Shown here: in pieces, positions 34,261-42,357 of the stretch
How the letters are laid out: every line of letters starts with the position of its first letter
Numbering within the stretch: position 1 is the stretch's first letter
NCBI RefSeq assembly: GCF_030719215.1
Contig: NZ_CP120983.1
Coordinates: 7,378,001-7,442,000, forward strand
Reading direction: 5' to 3'
Length of the DNA: 64,000 bases
From: Streptomyces sp. Alt3
Lineage (GTDB): Bacteria; Actinomycetota; Actinomycetes; Streptomycetales; Streptomycetaceae
Notes under the pieces: model-generated
What the model saw: the letters and a program-made list of their open reading frames with translations, nothing else
What the model was told of the DNA's origin: nothing
Databases searched by the model: none
Translations under genes and position numbers: made by a program

Positions 34261-36222
34261 ATGGCCACTGACAAGACATCCGCTGCTGCGAGCGGATACG
34301 TGCAGCCCGAGGTCGACGTCCGGGCGCTGACCGAGGTGCTCGACGGCGAGTACGCCGGGATCCGGGACCTCGTCCGGACCAACCTGGTGACGCATGCCTC
34401 CGTCCTCGAGGAGGCCGACGAACTCGGCGTCGACGCGTACCGTGAGCGGGTGCGTGAGCTCGTGGTCGACATGGCCGCGACCGGTCAGACCGGCATGGGC
34501 TTTCCGGCGGAGTACGGCGGCGGCGGTGACGTCGGAGCCTCGATCGCCGCGTTCGAGACGCTGGCCTTCGGTGATCTGTCGGTCCTGGTGAAGGTCGGCG
34601 TGCAGTTCGGGCTCTTCGGCGGCGCGATCCTGCATCTGGGCACAGGGCGTCACCACGACGCCTACCTGCCGGACCTGATCACCGGAGAGCTGATGGGCTG
34701 CTTCGCGATGACCGAGACCGGGCACGGCTCCAACGTGCAGGCGCTCGGCACCCTCGCGGTGTACGACGCCGGCACCCAGGAGTTCGTCATCACCACCGAC
34801 GGCGACCAGGCGCGCAAGGACTACATCGGCAACGCGGCCCGCCACGCCGAGCTCGCGGTCGTCTTCGCCCAGCTGGAGGTGGACGGGACGGCCGAGGGCG
34901 TGCACGCTTTCGTCGTGCCGATCCGGTCCGGCGGAGAAGTGGTCCCCGGCGTACAGATCGAGGACGACGGGCGCAAGATGGGCCTCAACGGCGTCGACAA
35001 CGGCCGTATCCGGTTCGACGGGGTGCGGGTGCCGCGCGAGGCGTTGCTCAACCGGTTCGCCGACGTCACCGTCGAAGGCGTGTACGAAAGCTCGATCGAG
35101 AACCCCGACCGGCGCTTCTTCACCATGCTCGGCACCCTGGTGCAGGGCCGGGTCAGCGTCGGAGGCGCCGGGGTCAACGCGGCCAAGGTCGCCCTGGCGA
35201 TCGCCACGAAGTACGCCGTCCGGCGCCGGCAGTTCGACGCGGCCTCGGACACGGAGGAGCAGTTGCTTCTCGACTACGGTCTCCACCAGCGCCGTCTGCT
35301 GCCGCTCCTCGCGCGTACGTACGCGCTGCACTTCGCGCAGGACGTCGTGCGCACGCAACTGCACGAAGTCTTCTCCGGCATCGAGGACGACGCGCAGGCG
35401 CGGCGCCTCCTGGAGTCGCGGGCCGCCGGCACCAAGGCGCTCGGCACCTGGCATGCCACCCGGGTCGTTCAGGAGTGCCGTGAGGCGTGCGGCGGGGCCG
35501 GCTATCTCGCCGTCAACCGGTTCGCCGCCCTCAAGAGCGACAGCGACATCTTCACCACCTTCGAGGGCGACAACCACGTCCTGCTGCAGCTCGTGGCCAA
35601 GGGCCTGCTCACCCACTACGCGAGCGAGTTCGAGGACCTGGACCAGCTCGGCATGGTCCGCCACGTCACCGGCCTCGCCGTCGAGACGGTCATCGAGAAG
35701 ACCTCGGCGCACAAGCTGCTCGAACGGGTACGCGACCTGCTGCCCGGCGGCGACGAGTGGGACCAGGAAGCCGGTCTGCTCGACTCCGAATACCAACTGG
35801 CCATGCTCCGCTACCGCGAGGAGCACATGCTCGCCGGTGTGGCCCGTCGGCTCAAGCGCGGGATCGACCAGAAGCGCAATGCCGGGGTCGTGTTCTCGCA
35901 GGTGCAGGACCACGTCATCGCGGTGGCCCACGCGCACGTCGAGCGGCTGGTGCTGGAGGCGTTCGTCGACAAGGTGCGTACGCAGCCCGAGGGCGGCAAC
36001 AAGGTCGCGCTCGGCCTGCTGTGCGACCTGTTCGCCCTGTCGACGATCGAGGCGGACCGGGCCTGGTTCATGGAACACGGCCGGCTGACCGTCCAGCGTT
36101 CCAAGGCGATCAGCCGTGAGGTGAACGACCTCTGCCGCAAGGTCCGGCCCCTCGCCGTCGATCTCGTCGACGCCTGGGGCATCCCGCCCGAGATGCTGCG
36201 CGCGCCGGACCTCGTGGGCTGA
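34261..36222 (+). CDS. Acyl-CoA oxidase / dehydrogenase
   Basis: A 653-aa flavoprotein of the acyl-CoA oxidase branch, longer than ordinary acyl-CoA dehydrogenases of about 380 aa. It shows GETYG-like QTGMGFPAEYGGGG, CFAMTETGHGSNVQ for FAD and substrate contacts, REACGGAGYLAVNRF, and the catalytic Glu in DIFTTFEGDNHVLLQ. The C-terminal helical domain (residues 440-650) follows. It introduces the first double bond in fatty-acid or isoprenoid-acid beta-oxidation. ATG 34261 has AAAGGA a few nt upstream. It is divergent from lcp with a 277-bp promoter region, suggesting joint control. General fatty-acid oxidation is the alternative. Confidence 0.9.
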   Translation: MATDKTSAAASGYVQPEVDVRALTEVLDGEYAGIRDLVRTNLVTHASVLEEADELGVDAYRERVRELVVDMAATGQTGMGFPAEYGGGGDVGASIAAFETLAFGDLSVLVKVGVQFGLFGGAILHLGTGRHHDAYLPDLITGELMGCFAMTETGHGSNVQALGTLAVYDAGTQEFVITTDGDQARKDYIGNAARHAELAVVFAQLEVDGTAEGVHAFVVPIRSGGEVVPGVQIEDDGRKMGLNGVDNGRIRFDGVRVPREALLNRFADVTVEGVYESSIENPDRRFFTMLGTLVQGRVSVGGAGVNAAKVALAIATKYAVRRRQFDAASDTEEQLLLDYGLHQRRLLPLLARTYALHFAQDVVRTQLHEVFSGIEDDAQARRLLESRAAGTKALGTWHATRVVQECREACGGAGYLAVNRFAALKSDSDIFTTFEGDNHVLLQLVAKGLLTHYASEFEDLDQLGMVRHVTGLAVETVIEKTSAHKLLERVRDLLPGGDEWDQEAGLLDSEYQLAMLRYREEHMLAGVARRLKRGIDQKRNAGVVFSQVQDHVIAVAHAHVERLVLEAFVDKVRTQPEGGNKVALGLLCDLFALSTIEADRAWFMEHGRLTVQRSKAISREVNDLCRKVRPLAVDLVDAWGIPPEMLRAPDLVG

Positions 36223-36293
36223 CCCCGGGAGCGGCGGGCCGGCCGTGCCGGCAGGACTGCGTGGCGACGGACGTGCCGGCACGGCGCGCAGCC

Positions 36294-36331
36294 GACGGGG
36301 AGGGCCCCCGCCAGGTCGGGCCCTCCCCGTC
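36294..36331. terminator. Bidirectional terminator
   Basis: A perfect 14-bp stem, GACGGGGAGGGCCC (36294-36307) with GGGCCCTCCCCGTC (36318-36331). It lies between the acyl-CoA oxidase and the end of the 2-methylisoborneol operon. Confidence 0.8.
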
Positions 36332-36340
36332 AGTCCGAGG

Positions 36341-37234
36341 TCAGACGCGGTCCGCCGCGATGAGGAGGTACTGGAAGGACCCGTCCTTGTACGAGTTGAT
36401 GAACGCTTCCTCGATTCCCGTGACCAGCGAGGACGTGGCCCTCAGCTCCCAGTAGGGGAGGGTGTCCGGGGTGAGGTCGACGACGGCCTGAGGCACGAGA
36501 CGGTTGTCGGCCATGGCGCGCAGGTACTCCCGGCGCGAGTGGATGTTGCACTCGAAGTGGGCGTTGATCTGGGACACCCACTTCGAGGGCTGGCCGTAGC
36601 GCGGGTTCCAGCAGCCGGTGATCGTGACGTAACGACCACCGACCTCGAGGACGCGGGAGTGCTCGGCGAAGAGGTCGTGCAGGTCGACGTACATGCTCGA
36701 CTCGTTGTTCCACGAAGCCGCGGCCGAACCGGTCTCGAACGGCGTGGAGAGCATGTTGCAGACCCGGGCGCGGACATGGTCCTGGATGCCGAGCTCACGG
36801 GCACGGCCGTTGGCGAAGTCCGCCTGCTTGGCCGAGAGCGTGACACCTTCGACCTTGCACCCGAAGCGCTGGTGAGCCATCACCATCGAGCCGCCGCGCC
36901 CGCAGCCGGCGTCGACCAGGGTGTCGTCGCCGCCGATGTCACCGAGGTGCCCCAGAAGGTACTCGGCCTGCGCCGACTCCAGCCGGTGCAGCTCGGCGAT
37001 CAGCTTCTTCTCGCTCTCGCTGTCCTCGGCGTCGCCGAGAGCGGCGTGGTCCACCTCGCCGATGCCGTAGTGGTGGTGGTAGAGCCCGTCGACATCGCCG
37101 AGACGCAGGTTCACAGGCCGGGCCTCACCGTCCCAGTAGCGGGCGATGTCCCCCTGGTAGGGGGACGCCGGGCGGGGGATCCGCACGGAGCCCGAGGTTG
37201 CGGTGGCGGCGGGTGCGAGTTCGGTGTGGGTCAC
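36341..37234 (-). CDS. gppmt: Geranyl diphosphate 2-C-methyltransferase
   Basis: A 297-aa SAM-dependent methyltransferase that adds a methyl group to C2 of geranyl diphosphate, the first committed step to 2-methylisoborneol. The SAM motif I is LVDAGCGRGGSMVMAHQRFG, followed by VEGVTLSAKQADFANGRA and SWNNESSMYVDLHDLF. The N-terminal IARYWDGEARPVNLRLGDVD and YHHHYGIG are characteristic of the GPPMT family. It is the last gene of the operon, 15 bp after the synthase gene, and ends 10 bp from a strong terminator. The small spacing implies co-translation with the synthase. Confidence 0.95.
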   Translation of the reverse strand: MTHTELAPAATATSGSVRIPRPASPYQGDIARYWDGEARPVNLRLGDVDGLYHHHYGIGEVDHAALGDAEDSESEKKLIAELHRLESAQAEYLLGHLGDIGGDDTLVDAGCGRGGSMVMAHQRFGCKVEGVTLSAKQADFANGRARELGIQDHVRARVCNMLSTPFETGSAAASWNNESSMYVDLHDLFAEHSRVLEVGGRYVTITGCWNPRYGQPSKWVSQINAHFECNIHSRREYLRAMADNRLVPQAVVDLTPDTLPYWELRATSSLVTGIEEAFINSYKDGSFQYLLIAADRV

Positions 37235-37249
37235 AGATGAATCCGTTCT

Positions 37250-38563
37250 TTACCAGAAATCGGGCAGGCTGTAGCGGTAGGTGTTGGACTGGTGCCAGTT
37301 GTGGTTGCCGTCGACCCAGGCGGCCACGCCCCGCAGGAAGCGGTGCACGCCGGGCGCCGGACAGGCCTCGGCCAGGGCCGCGGCCTCGCTCTCGAAGTCG
37401 TGCATGAGGTCGTTGTGGACCTCGACCGACTTCAGATAGGCGTCCCGGTCGGAGAGGCCCTCCCGTTCGGCGATCACCACCGGAAGATTCAGGTGATGGC
37501 CGGGAGCGTCGAGTTCCTTGGTGTAGGAGTACAGGTCGTTCACGATGGTCGTCGCGTTTCCCGCGAGCGCGATGACCTTCTGCAGGCCGGCCTGGGCGTG
37601 CAGGTCCGCGGGCAGTTCGTAGCCGCCGACGGTGTCGGTGATGGTCGGGCAGGGGCGGAAGTTGTTGAACTGGCGCATCGCCAGGTACTCCCACACCTCG
37701 GGGACGTGGTCCAGCTGGGCCCAGGCCGCTTCGGCGAGGTACCCCATGTGCAGCCGGGCCATGTCGTGCCGGAACCGGTCCGCCTGGGAGGCGCTGGCCG
37801 CCCGTACGAAGTACTCCATGGCTGAGCGGTAGGCACGCCGGGGCGCGTCCGCGTGGAGCGACTCCGCCCACTGCGGCTGGTACTCCCTCGTCGTGTACAG
37901 GGGGTCCAGTGCCGTGTGCGCCAGCAGAAGCCTTTCGCCGAGGCCGACGGGCGAACCCCCGTGGTCCTCGCAGTAGCAGTCGTCCACCGCGTTCTCGGCC
38001 ACCATCAGGCGCGTGGCGAGCATGAGGTGGTCGACGGTGGGCGCGTCCGGGTGGCAGCCGACCATGTACCGGCCCACGGAGAAGCCGTCGAACTGCTCCT
38101 CCCAGTCCTCGGGATACAGCGAGACCTCGTCCAGGGCCCACGCCTTGATCCTTCGGCTGACCTCCTCGACCCGCACCGGGTCGGGCTCGGGCACGGGGTG
38201 GTGGTAAAGGCCCGGGACCGGTGTCCCTTCCGTGGCCGCCGGCGCGGACGACGGTGTCTGCGGCTCGTCCCGCGGGAACAGGCGCAGGCCCGCCGTGCCC
38301 AGACCGCTGGGGCCACGCAGGATCCGTTCCAGGCCGGCGCTCGGTGCCGGCGCCTCGGCTGCCGGGGCGCCGGGGAGGGGCCGGGCGGCGAGGGCGGACG
38401 CGGAGGTCACGGGCGGGGCGGGCAGGGAGGGCGCGCAGGACGGGCCGCCGCTCACGTCCTCGGCGTCGAGTACGTGCGCCGCGGCGGCGAGCAGGTGCGC
38501 CCCGAAGCGGGAAGCGGCCTCCGGCAGGCTCGACTGTGGTGGTGGCAGCTCAGGTGCGGGCAT
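37250..38563 (-). CDS. 2-methylisoborneol synthase (terpene cyclase)
   Basis: A 437-aa class I terpene cyclase that converts 2-methylgeranyl diphosphate to the earthy odorant 2-methylisoborneol. The first Mg motif is NAVDDCYCED (Asp194, Asp195, Glu199) and the NSE triad is Asn342, Ser346, Glu350 in VNDLYSYTKELD. Residues 1-115 are a low-complexity Pro/Ala-rich extension ahead of the cyclase fold (DPVRVEEVSRRIKAWALDEV), the part expected to be disordered and to direct loading into the encapsulin shell encoded upstream. ATG 38563 has AAGGAG 6 nt upstream. It lies between the shell and methyltransferase genes in one operon. Confidence 0.95.
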   Translation of the reverse strand: MPAPELPPPQSSLPEAASRFGAHLLAAAAHVLDAEDVSGGPSCAPSLPAPPVTSASALAARPLPGAPAAEAPAPSAGLERILRGPSGLGTAGLRLFPRDEPQTPSSAPAATEGTPVPGLYHHPVPEPDPVRVEEVSRRIKAWALDEVSLYPEDWEEQFDGFSVGRYMVGCHPDAPTVDHLMLATRLMVAENAVDDCYCEDHGGSPVGLGERLLLAHTALDPLYTTREYQPQWAESLHADAPRRAYRSAMEYFVRAASASQADRFRHDMARLHMGYLAEAAWAQLDHVPEVWEYLAMRQFNNFRPCPTITDTVGGYELPADLHAQAGLQKVIALAGNATTIVNDLYSYTKELDAPGHHLNLPVVIAEREGLSDRDAYLKSVEVHNDLMHDFESEAAALAEACPAPGVHRFLRGVAAWVDGNHNWHQSNTYRYSLPDFW

Positions 38564-38662
38564 CCATGGCTCCTTGGTGGGGGTGTGCGGTGTCCCGATG
38601 CCTCCGGGGCCGGCGCGACCGTGCTCGGAGGCATCGGTCCCAAGCCCTCCGGGCACGGACCG

Positions 38663-40090
38663 CTACCTGGGCCAGCGGGCGATCTGGACGTTCTCCATCA
38701 CGCCGACCGCGTCCGGCACGAGGATCGCGGCCGAGTAGTAGGTGGTGACGAGATAGGACGTGATCGCCTTCTCGTCGAGGCCCATGAACCGGACCGACAG
38801 GCCCGGTTCGTACTCGTCCGGCAGCCCGGTCTGGTGCAGCCCGATGACGCCCTGGTTCTCCTCGCCCGTACGCATGGCGAGGATCGAGCTGGTCTTCTCC
38901 TTGGTGACGGGGATCTTGTTGCAGGGGAGGATCGGAACCCCGCGCCAGGCAGGGACCTGCTGACCACCGAGGTCGGCGTGGTCCGGATAGATCCCCCGCG
39001 CGTTGAACTCACGCCCGATCGCCGCGATGGTCCGGGGGTGCGCGAGGAAGAACTTGGTGCCGCGGCGCCGGCAGAGGAGTTCGTCCATGTCGTCCGGGGT
39101 CGGCGGGCCCGAGTGCGTCTGGATGCGCTGCTTGAAGTCGGCGTTGTGGAGCAGACCGAACTCCCGGTTGTTGATCAGCTCGTGCTCCTGGCGCTCGCGC
39201 AGCGCCTCGATGGTGAGCCTGAGCTGTTCCTCGGTCTGGTTCATCGGCCCGTTGTAGAGGTCGGCGACCCTCGTGTGGATCCGCAGGATGGTCTGCGCGA
39301 CGGAGAGCTCGTACTCCCTCGGCCTCAGTTCGTAGTCGACGAACGCGCCGGGCAGTTCCTGCTCGCCTACATGGCCGGCCGACATCGCGATCTCGGCCTC
39401 GCCACGATGGTTCTGCCGCTGGTGGGAGCGCGACGAGAACGCGTCGAGATGGGCCCGGAGGCTCGATGCCGTGGACAGCACGGCCGCGAAGTCCGCACGT
39501 GACAGGGTGAGCAGGGTGCCCGACGTCTCGGCCGTGGCGGTGTTCTCCCAGCGGGCCTCCTCGTCCAGCAGCGCGCTCTCCCCGAACCGGTCGCCGTCGG
39601 CCAGTACGTCCAGGACGACCTCGTCGCCGTAACTCCCGACGGAGGTCTGGGTGATGCGGCCGTGGGCGATCAGATGCAGCTTGTCCGCGGGCGCCCCGCG
39701 CTCGACCAGCGTCTCGCCGGCGCGGAATTCGCGCTGCACGCACCGATCGGCGATCGCGGTCAGGACGTCCACGTCGTCGAAGCCCCGGAGCAGGGCCAGT
39801 TCGCCGAGTTCACGGGGGATGACGCGGACGTCCGCACCGTCCTGGACGAATTCCACCGTGCCGTCGCCGACGGTGTAGCTCAGGCGGCGGTTCACCCGGT
39901 ACGCCCCGCCCTTGGTCTCCACCCAAGGGAGCATGCGCAGCAGCCAGCGGGAGGAGATCTCCTGCATCTGCGGCGCGGACTTGGTGGTGTTGGCGAGGTT
40001 ACGGGCAGCCGCCGTGCCCAGACTGGACTGCCGGGGCAGCTCCAGTCGCACGTCAGGGTTCGACACGTCCGGGTTCGAGTCGACAGTCAT
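38663..40090 (-). CDS. eshA: EshA-type family 2B encapsulin shell protein with cyclic-nucleotide-binding-like domain
   Basis: A 475-aa protein that assembles a virus-capsid-like (HK97 fold) nanocompartment. N-terminal arm and fold residues are at 1-100 (LGTAAARNLANTTKSAPQMQ, SRWLLRMLPWVETKGGAYRV). A CAP-family cNMP-binding-like domain is inserted at about 100-210 (ADRCVQREFRAGETLVERGA, DGDRFGESALL). The remaining shell domain ends with FLAHPRTIAAIGREF, MRTGEENQGVIGLHQTGLPD and VGVMENVQIARWPR. The phosphate-cradle Arg of CAP-type proteins is replaced in ENTATAE. ATG 40090 is used because AAGGAG lies 9 nt upstream. It is 99 bp upstream of the 2-MIB synthase, the likely cargo. Confidence 0.93.
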   Translation of the reverse strand: MTVDSNPDVSNPDVRLELPRQSSLGTAAARNLANTTKSAPQMQEISSRWLLRMLPWVETKGGAYRVNRRLSYTVGDGTVEFVQDGADVRVIPRELGELALLRGFDDVDVLTAIADRCVQREFRAGETLVERGAPADKLHLIAHGRITQTSVGSYGDEVVLDVLADGDRFGESALLDEEARWENTATAETSGTLLTLSRADFAAVLSTASSLRAHLDAFSSRSHQRQNHRGEAEIAMSAGHVGEQELPGAFVDYELRPREYELSVAQTILRIHTRVADLYNGPMNQTEEQLRLTIEALRERQEHELINNREFGLLHNADFKQRIQTHSGPPTPDDMDELLCRRRGTKFFLAHPRTIAAIGREFNARGIYPDHADLGGQQVPAWRGVPILPCNKIPVTKEKTSSILAMRTGEENQGVIGLHQTGLPDEYEPGLSVRFMGLDEKAITSYLVTTYYSAAILVPDAVGVMENVQIARWPR

Positions 40091-40883
40091 CGGCACGCTC
40101 TCCTTGGTCAGGTCGGTGGCACACGTATGCGGACGCCGTCGGGCGAAAGGAGTGATAAGTGGTGAATGAACGGGAACCCGTCCAGATCCAGGGGAACACT
40201 AATCGCGGCTTCGGCCCCCGGACCAAGGGAAGGCGGCGACATTAACTCGATACGATGATCGCGACCGCCCGATGTTTGTCCGGGCACCGAATAGATTCAG
40301 CCGTGGCCCGTGGCGCACGACGACCCTCAGGGACGGGCTCGGGCGGTGCGGGACCGACGACGGGACGGCGCGGTGAAGGGCCGCGAAAGCGCCTGGCGCC
40401 ATGGGCTGCAAGGGCTGCTCGGGGCAGGAGGGGGCGAGTGTCCACAGCCTCCTTCCTCTGCGCGCGGTACGCCCGGTGTCACGACACGACGTCAGAAACG
40501 CGACAGGACCGAGAGCGCGGCGACGCGCCGGAGGCGATACTGCGGCGCGCTCGGGGGGTTGCCTCGCCGTGCGGAGCTGTCGAGGTCGCCGGCGGTGGTG
40601 CTCCCGGGCTCGGCCCTCAGGGCGACCGGACCCGGTCGAAGGGTGCGAGGGCCCGGGTGGGGTCCGGGCTCACGAGGCGTTCCGGACCGGCTGTCGTGAT
40701 CCTCGCCCACCTGCGGGCCCACGTGTGACGAGGACGCCGGCCACGGGCCGAGTCCCGGCGCCGGCCGAGGCCGTGCACGGGAGTACGGACGTGGACCCGG
40801 CGACATCCCTTGCGACCGGCCTGGACCGGGTCCTCGACGCCGTGGCCGCCGGACCCACTCCGCCGCCGGTGTGACGCTCAGCC
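40091..40883. other. Long intergenic region upstream of eshA
   Basis: 793 bp with no convincing gene. The eshA-proximal 160 bp are AT-richer (AATGAA and TTAACTCGATACGAT elements at 40163-40256) and likely hold the operon promoter. The distal 600 bp are G+C-rich, without codon structure in any frame or a homologous protein motif. No hairpin or RNA was recognised. Confidence 0.5.
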
Positions 40884-42110
40884 CTACCGGGAGTGGCTCC
40901 GGGCCCCGGCGCCGGCAGCACTGCCGACGACCCCCGCCACCGATGCCTCGCCGTAGGCGAGTTCGCTCGCCAGGAGCGCGGCGCCCACAACTCCCGCGCG
41001 GGGGCCGAGTTCCGACATGACGATCGGCAGATTGCCGGTGGCCAGGGGCAGCGAGCGTTTGTACACGACGCTGCGGATCTCGGCGAGCAGGGGATAGCCG
41101 AGCCCGGTCAGCCCGCCGCCGATCACGATCATCGACGGGTTCATGAAGCTGACCAGCGTGGCGAGGACCTGCCCGACCCGGTGGCCGCCGGCGCGGACCA
41201 GACCCACGCTCGTGCTGTCGCCCCCGTCCGCGCACTCCGCGACATCCACCGCGGTCAGGACCCCCCGCTCGGCGAGCCGTACGGCCAGCGCGGGCGAACG
41301 GCCCGACCGCGCGGCCTCCGTGGCGTCCCGGGACAGCGCCACCCCTCCGAAGTACGCCTCCAGACAGCCGGTGTTGCCGCAGGAGCAGACGGGCCCGTCC
41401 GCCTCGGCCTCGACCTGGACGTGTCCGATGTCGCCGGCGCACCCCTCCGCGCCCCGGTAGATGCGGCCGTGGTGCTGCATGCCGGAGCCGATTCCGCTGC
41501 CGATCTTCACGAAGAGCAGATGGTCGACGGTCCTCGCGACCCCGCTGTGCTGTTCCCCGAGTGACATCACGTTGACGTCGTTGTCGACCACGACCGGGCA
41601 GCCGTGGGCCCGGGCGAGGGTGTCGCGTACCGGGAAGCGGTTCCAGCCCACCATGATCGGTGGCGAGACGGGCACGCCCTCCCGGAAACTCACCGGCCCC
41701 GGCAGACCGATTCCGATGGCGTCGAGCCGTGCGCAGTGGCCCTGGTCCGCCATGGCGCGCAGGAGTTCGCTGACACGCCCCAGCACGGCCACCGGACCGG
41801 AACGGATGTCCGCGGGTTCGGAGCAGGACGCCACGGGCGCGAGCGAGCCGTCGGTGATCTCGATGTCGATGGAGCTGGCTCCCAGGTCGACGGCGGCGAA
41901 CCGCACGCCGGGGTCGAGCTGGACGAGGGTGGAGCGCCGCCCGCCGCGTGACGCGGCGGGGCCCGCCTCGCGGACCCGCCCGGCGGCGACCATGCGGTCC
42001 AGCTCGCCGAGCAGCCGCGGGCGCGGAACCTCCAGCCGGTCGGCGAGTTGGGCGCGCGACAGCGGTCCGTTGTCACGCAGTTGACTCAGCACGCGGTACT
42101 GGAGGTTCAC
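40884..42110 (-). CDS. ROK family transcriptional regulator / sugar kinase
   Basis: A 408-aa protein from GTG 42110 behind AGAGGAAG; a GTG at 42131 would add 7 residues. The N-terminal winged helix is LSRAQLADRLEVPRPRLLGE. The ROK kinase fold has FAAVDLGASSIDIEITDGS, IGIGLPGPVSF, VVVDNDVNVMSLGEQHSG and the zinc/signature motif CSCGNTGCLEAYFGG. Full ROK domain plus HTH means a sugar-responsive repressor. It lies upstream of the secreted sugar-oxidation gene set on the same strand. An imperfect inverted repeat (42227-42256) upstream may be its operator. Confidence 0.85.
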   Translation of the reverse strand: MNLQYRVLSQLRDNGPLSRAQLADRLEVPRPRLLGELDRMVAAGRVREAGPAASRGGRRSTLVQLDPGVRFAAVDLGASSIDIEITDGSLAPVASCSEPADIRSGPVAVLGRVSELLRAMADQGHCARLDAIGIGLPGPVSFREGVPVSPPIMVGWNRFPVRDTLARAHGCPVVVDNDVNVMSLGEQHSGVARTVDHLLFVKIGSGIGSGMQHHGRIYRGAEGCAGDIGHVQVEAEADGPVCSCGNTGCLEAYFGGVALSRDATEAARSGRSPALAVRLAERGVLTAVDVAECADGGDSTSVGLVRAGGHRVGQVLATLVSFMNPSMIVIGGGLTGLGYPLLAEIRSVVYKRSLPLATGNLPIVMSELGPRAGVVGAALLASELAYGEASVAGVVGSAAGAGARSHSR

Positions 42111-42226
42111 GGACTCACTTCCTCTGGACACCCTCGAACGGTCCGGGAGCCGTCGCGGGGGCGGTACGGGCCGGGCGGCGTACCGTCAGGCAGGGCCGCG
42201 CGCGGGGGCCCGCAGGACGACGTGCG

Positions 42227-42256
42227 GCAACTTTTTCACAGCGCGTCGAAAGTCGC
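42227..42256. promoter_or_regulatory. Imperfect inverted repeat upstream of ROK gene
   Basis: GCAACTTT (42227-42234) faces AAAGTCGC (42249-42256), arms of 8 bp with one mismatch and a 14-bp spacer, within a local T tract. Candidate operator for the ROK regulator. Confidence 0.4.
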
Positions 42257-42311
42257 CGCACCGTTGGCGGAACTCCCACGACGGGACTCCGCCGCCCGCA
42301 GGCCCGGGTAC

Positions 42312-42345
42312 GGAGCTGCCCCGCCGTCGGCAGCGGGGCAGCTCC
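42312..42345. terminator. Terminator after PQQ dehydrogenase gene
   Basis: GGAGCTGCCCCGC (42312-42324) pairs with GCGGGGCAGCTCC (42333-42345), a perfect 13-bp stem. It lies 12 bp beyond the stop of the minus-strand gene ending at 42358. Confidence 0.8.
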
Positions 42346-42357
42346 TCCTGTTCCGGG

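Noticed and set aside
34237..36282. 681-codon minus-strand frame opposite the acyl-CoA oxidase
   Set aside because: The plus strand has the intact oxidase domains; the antisense product has no recognisable fold.
40255..40874. Two overlapping frames upstream of eshA
   Set aside because: Arg/Gly/Pro-rich with no homology, ribosome site or codon pattern; treated as intergenic.
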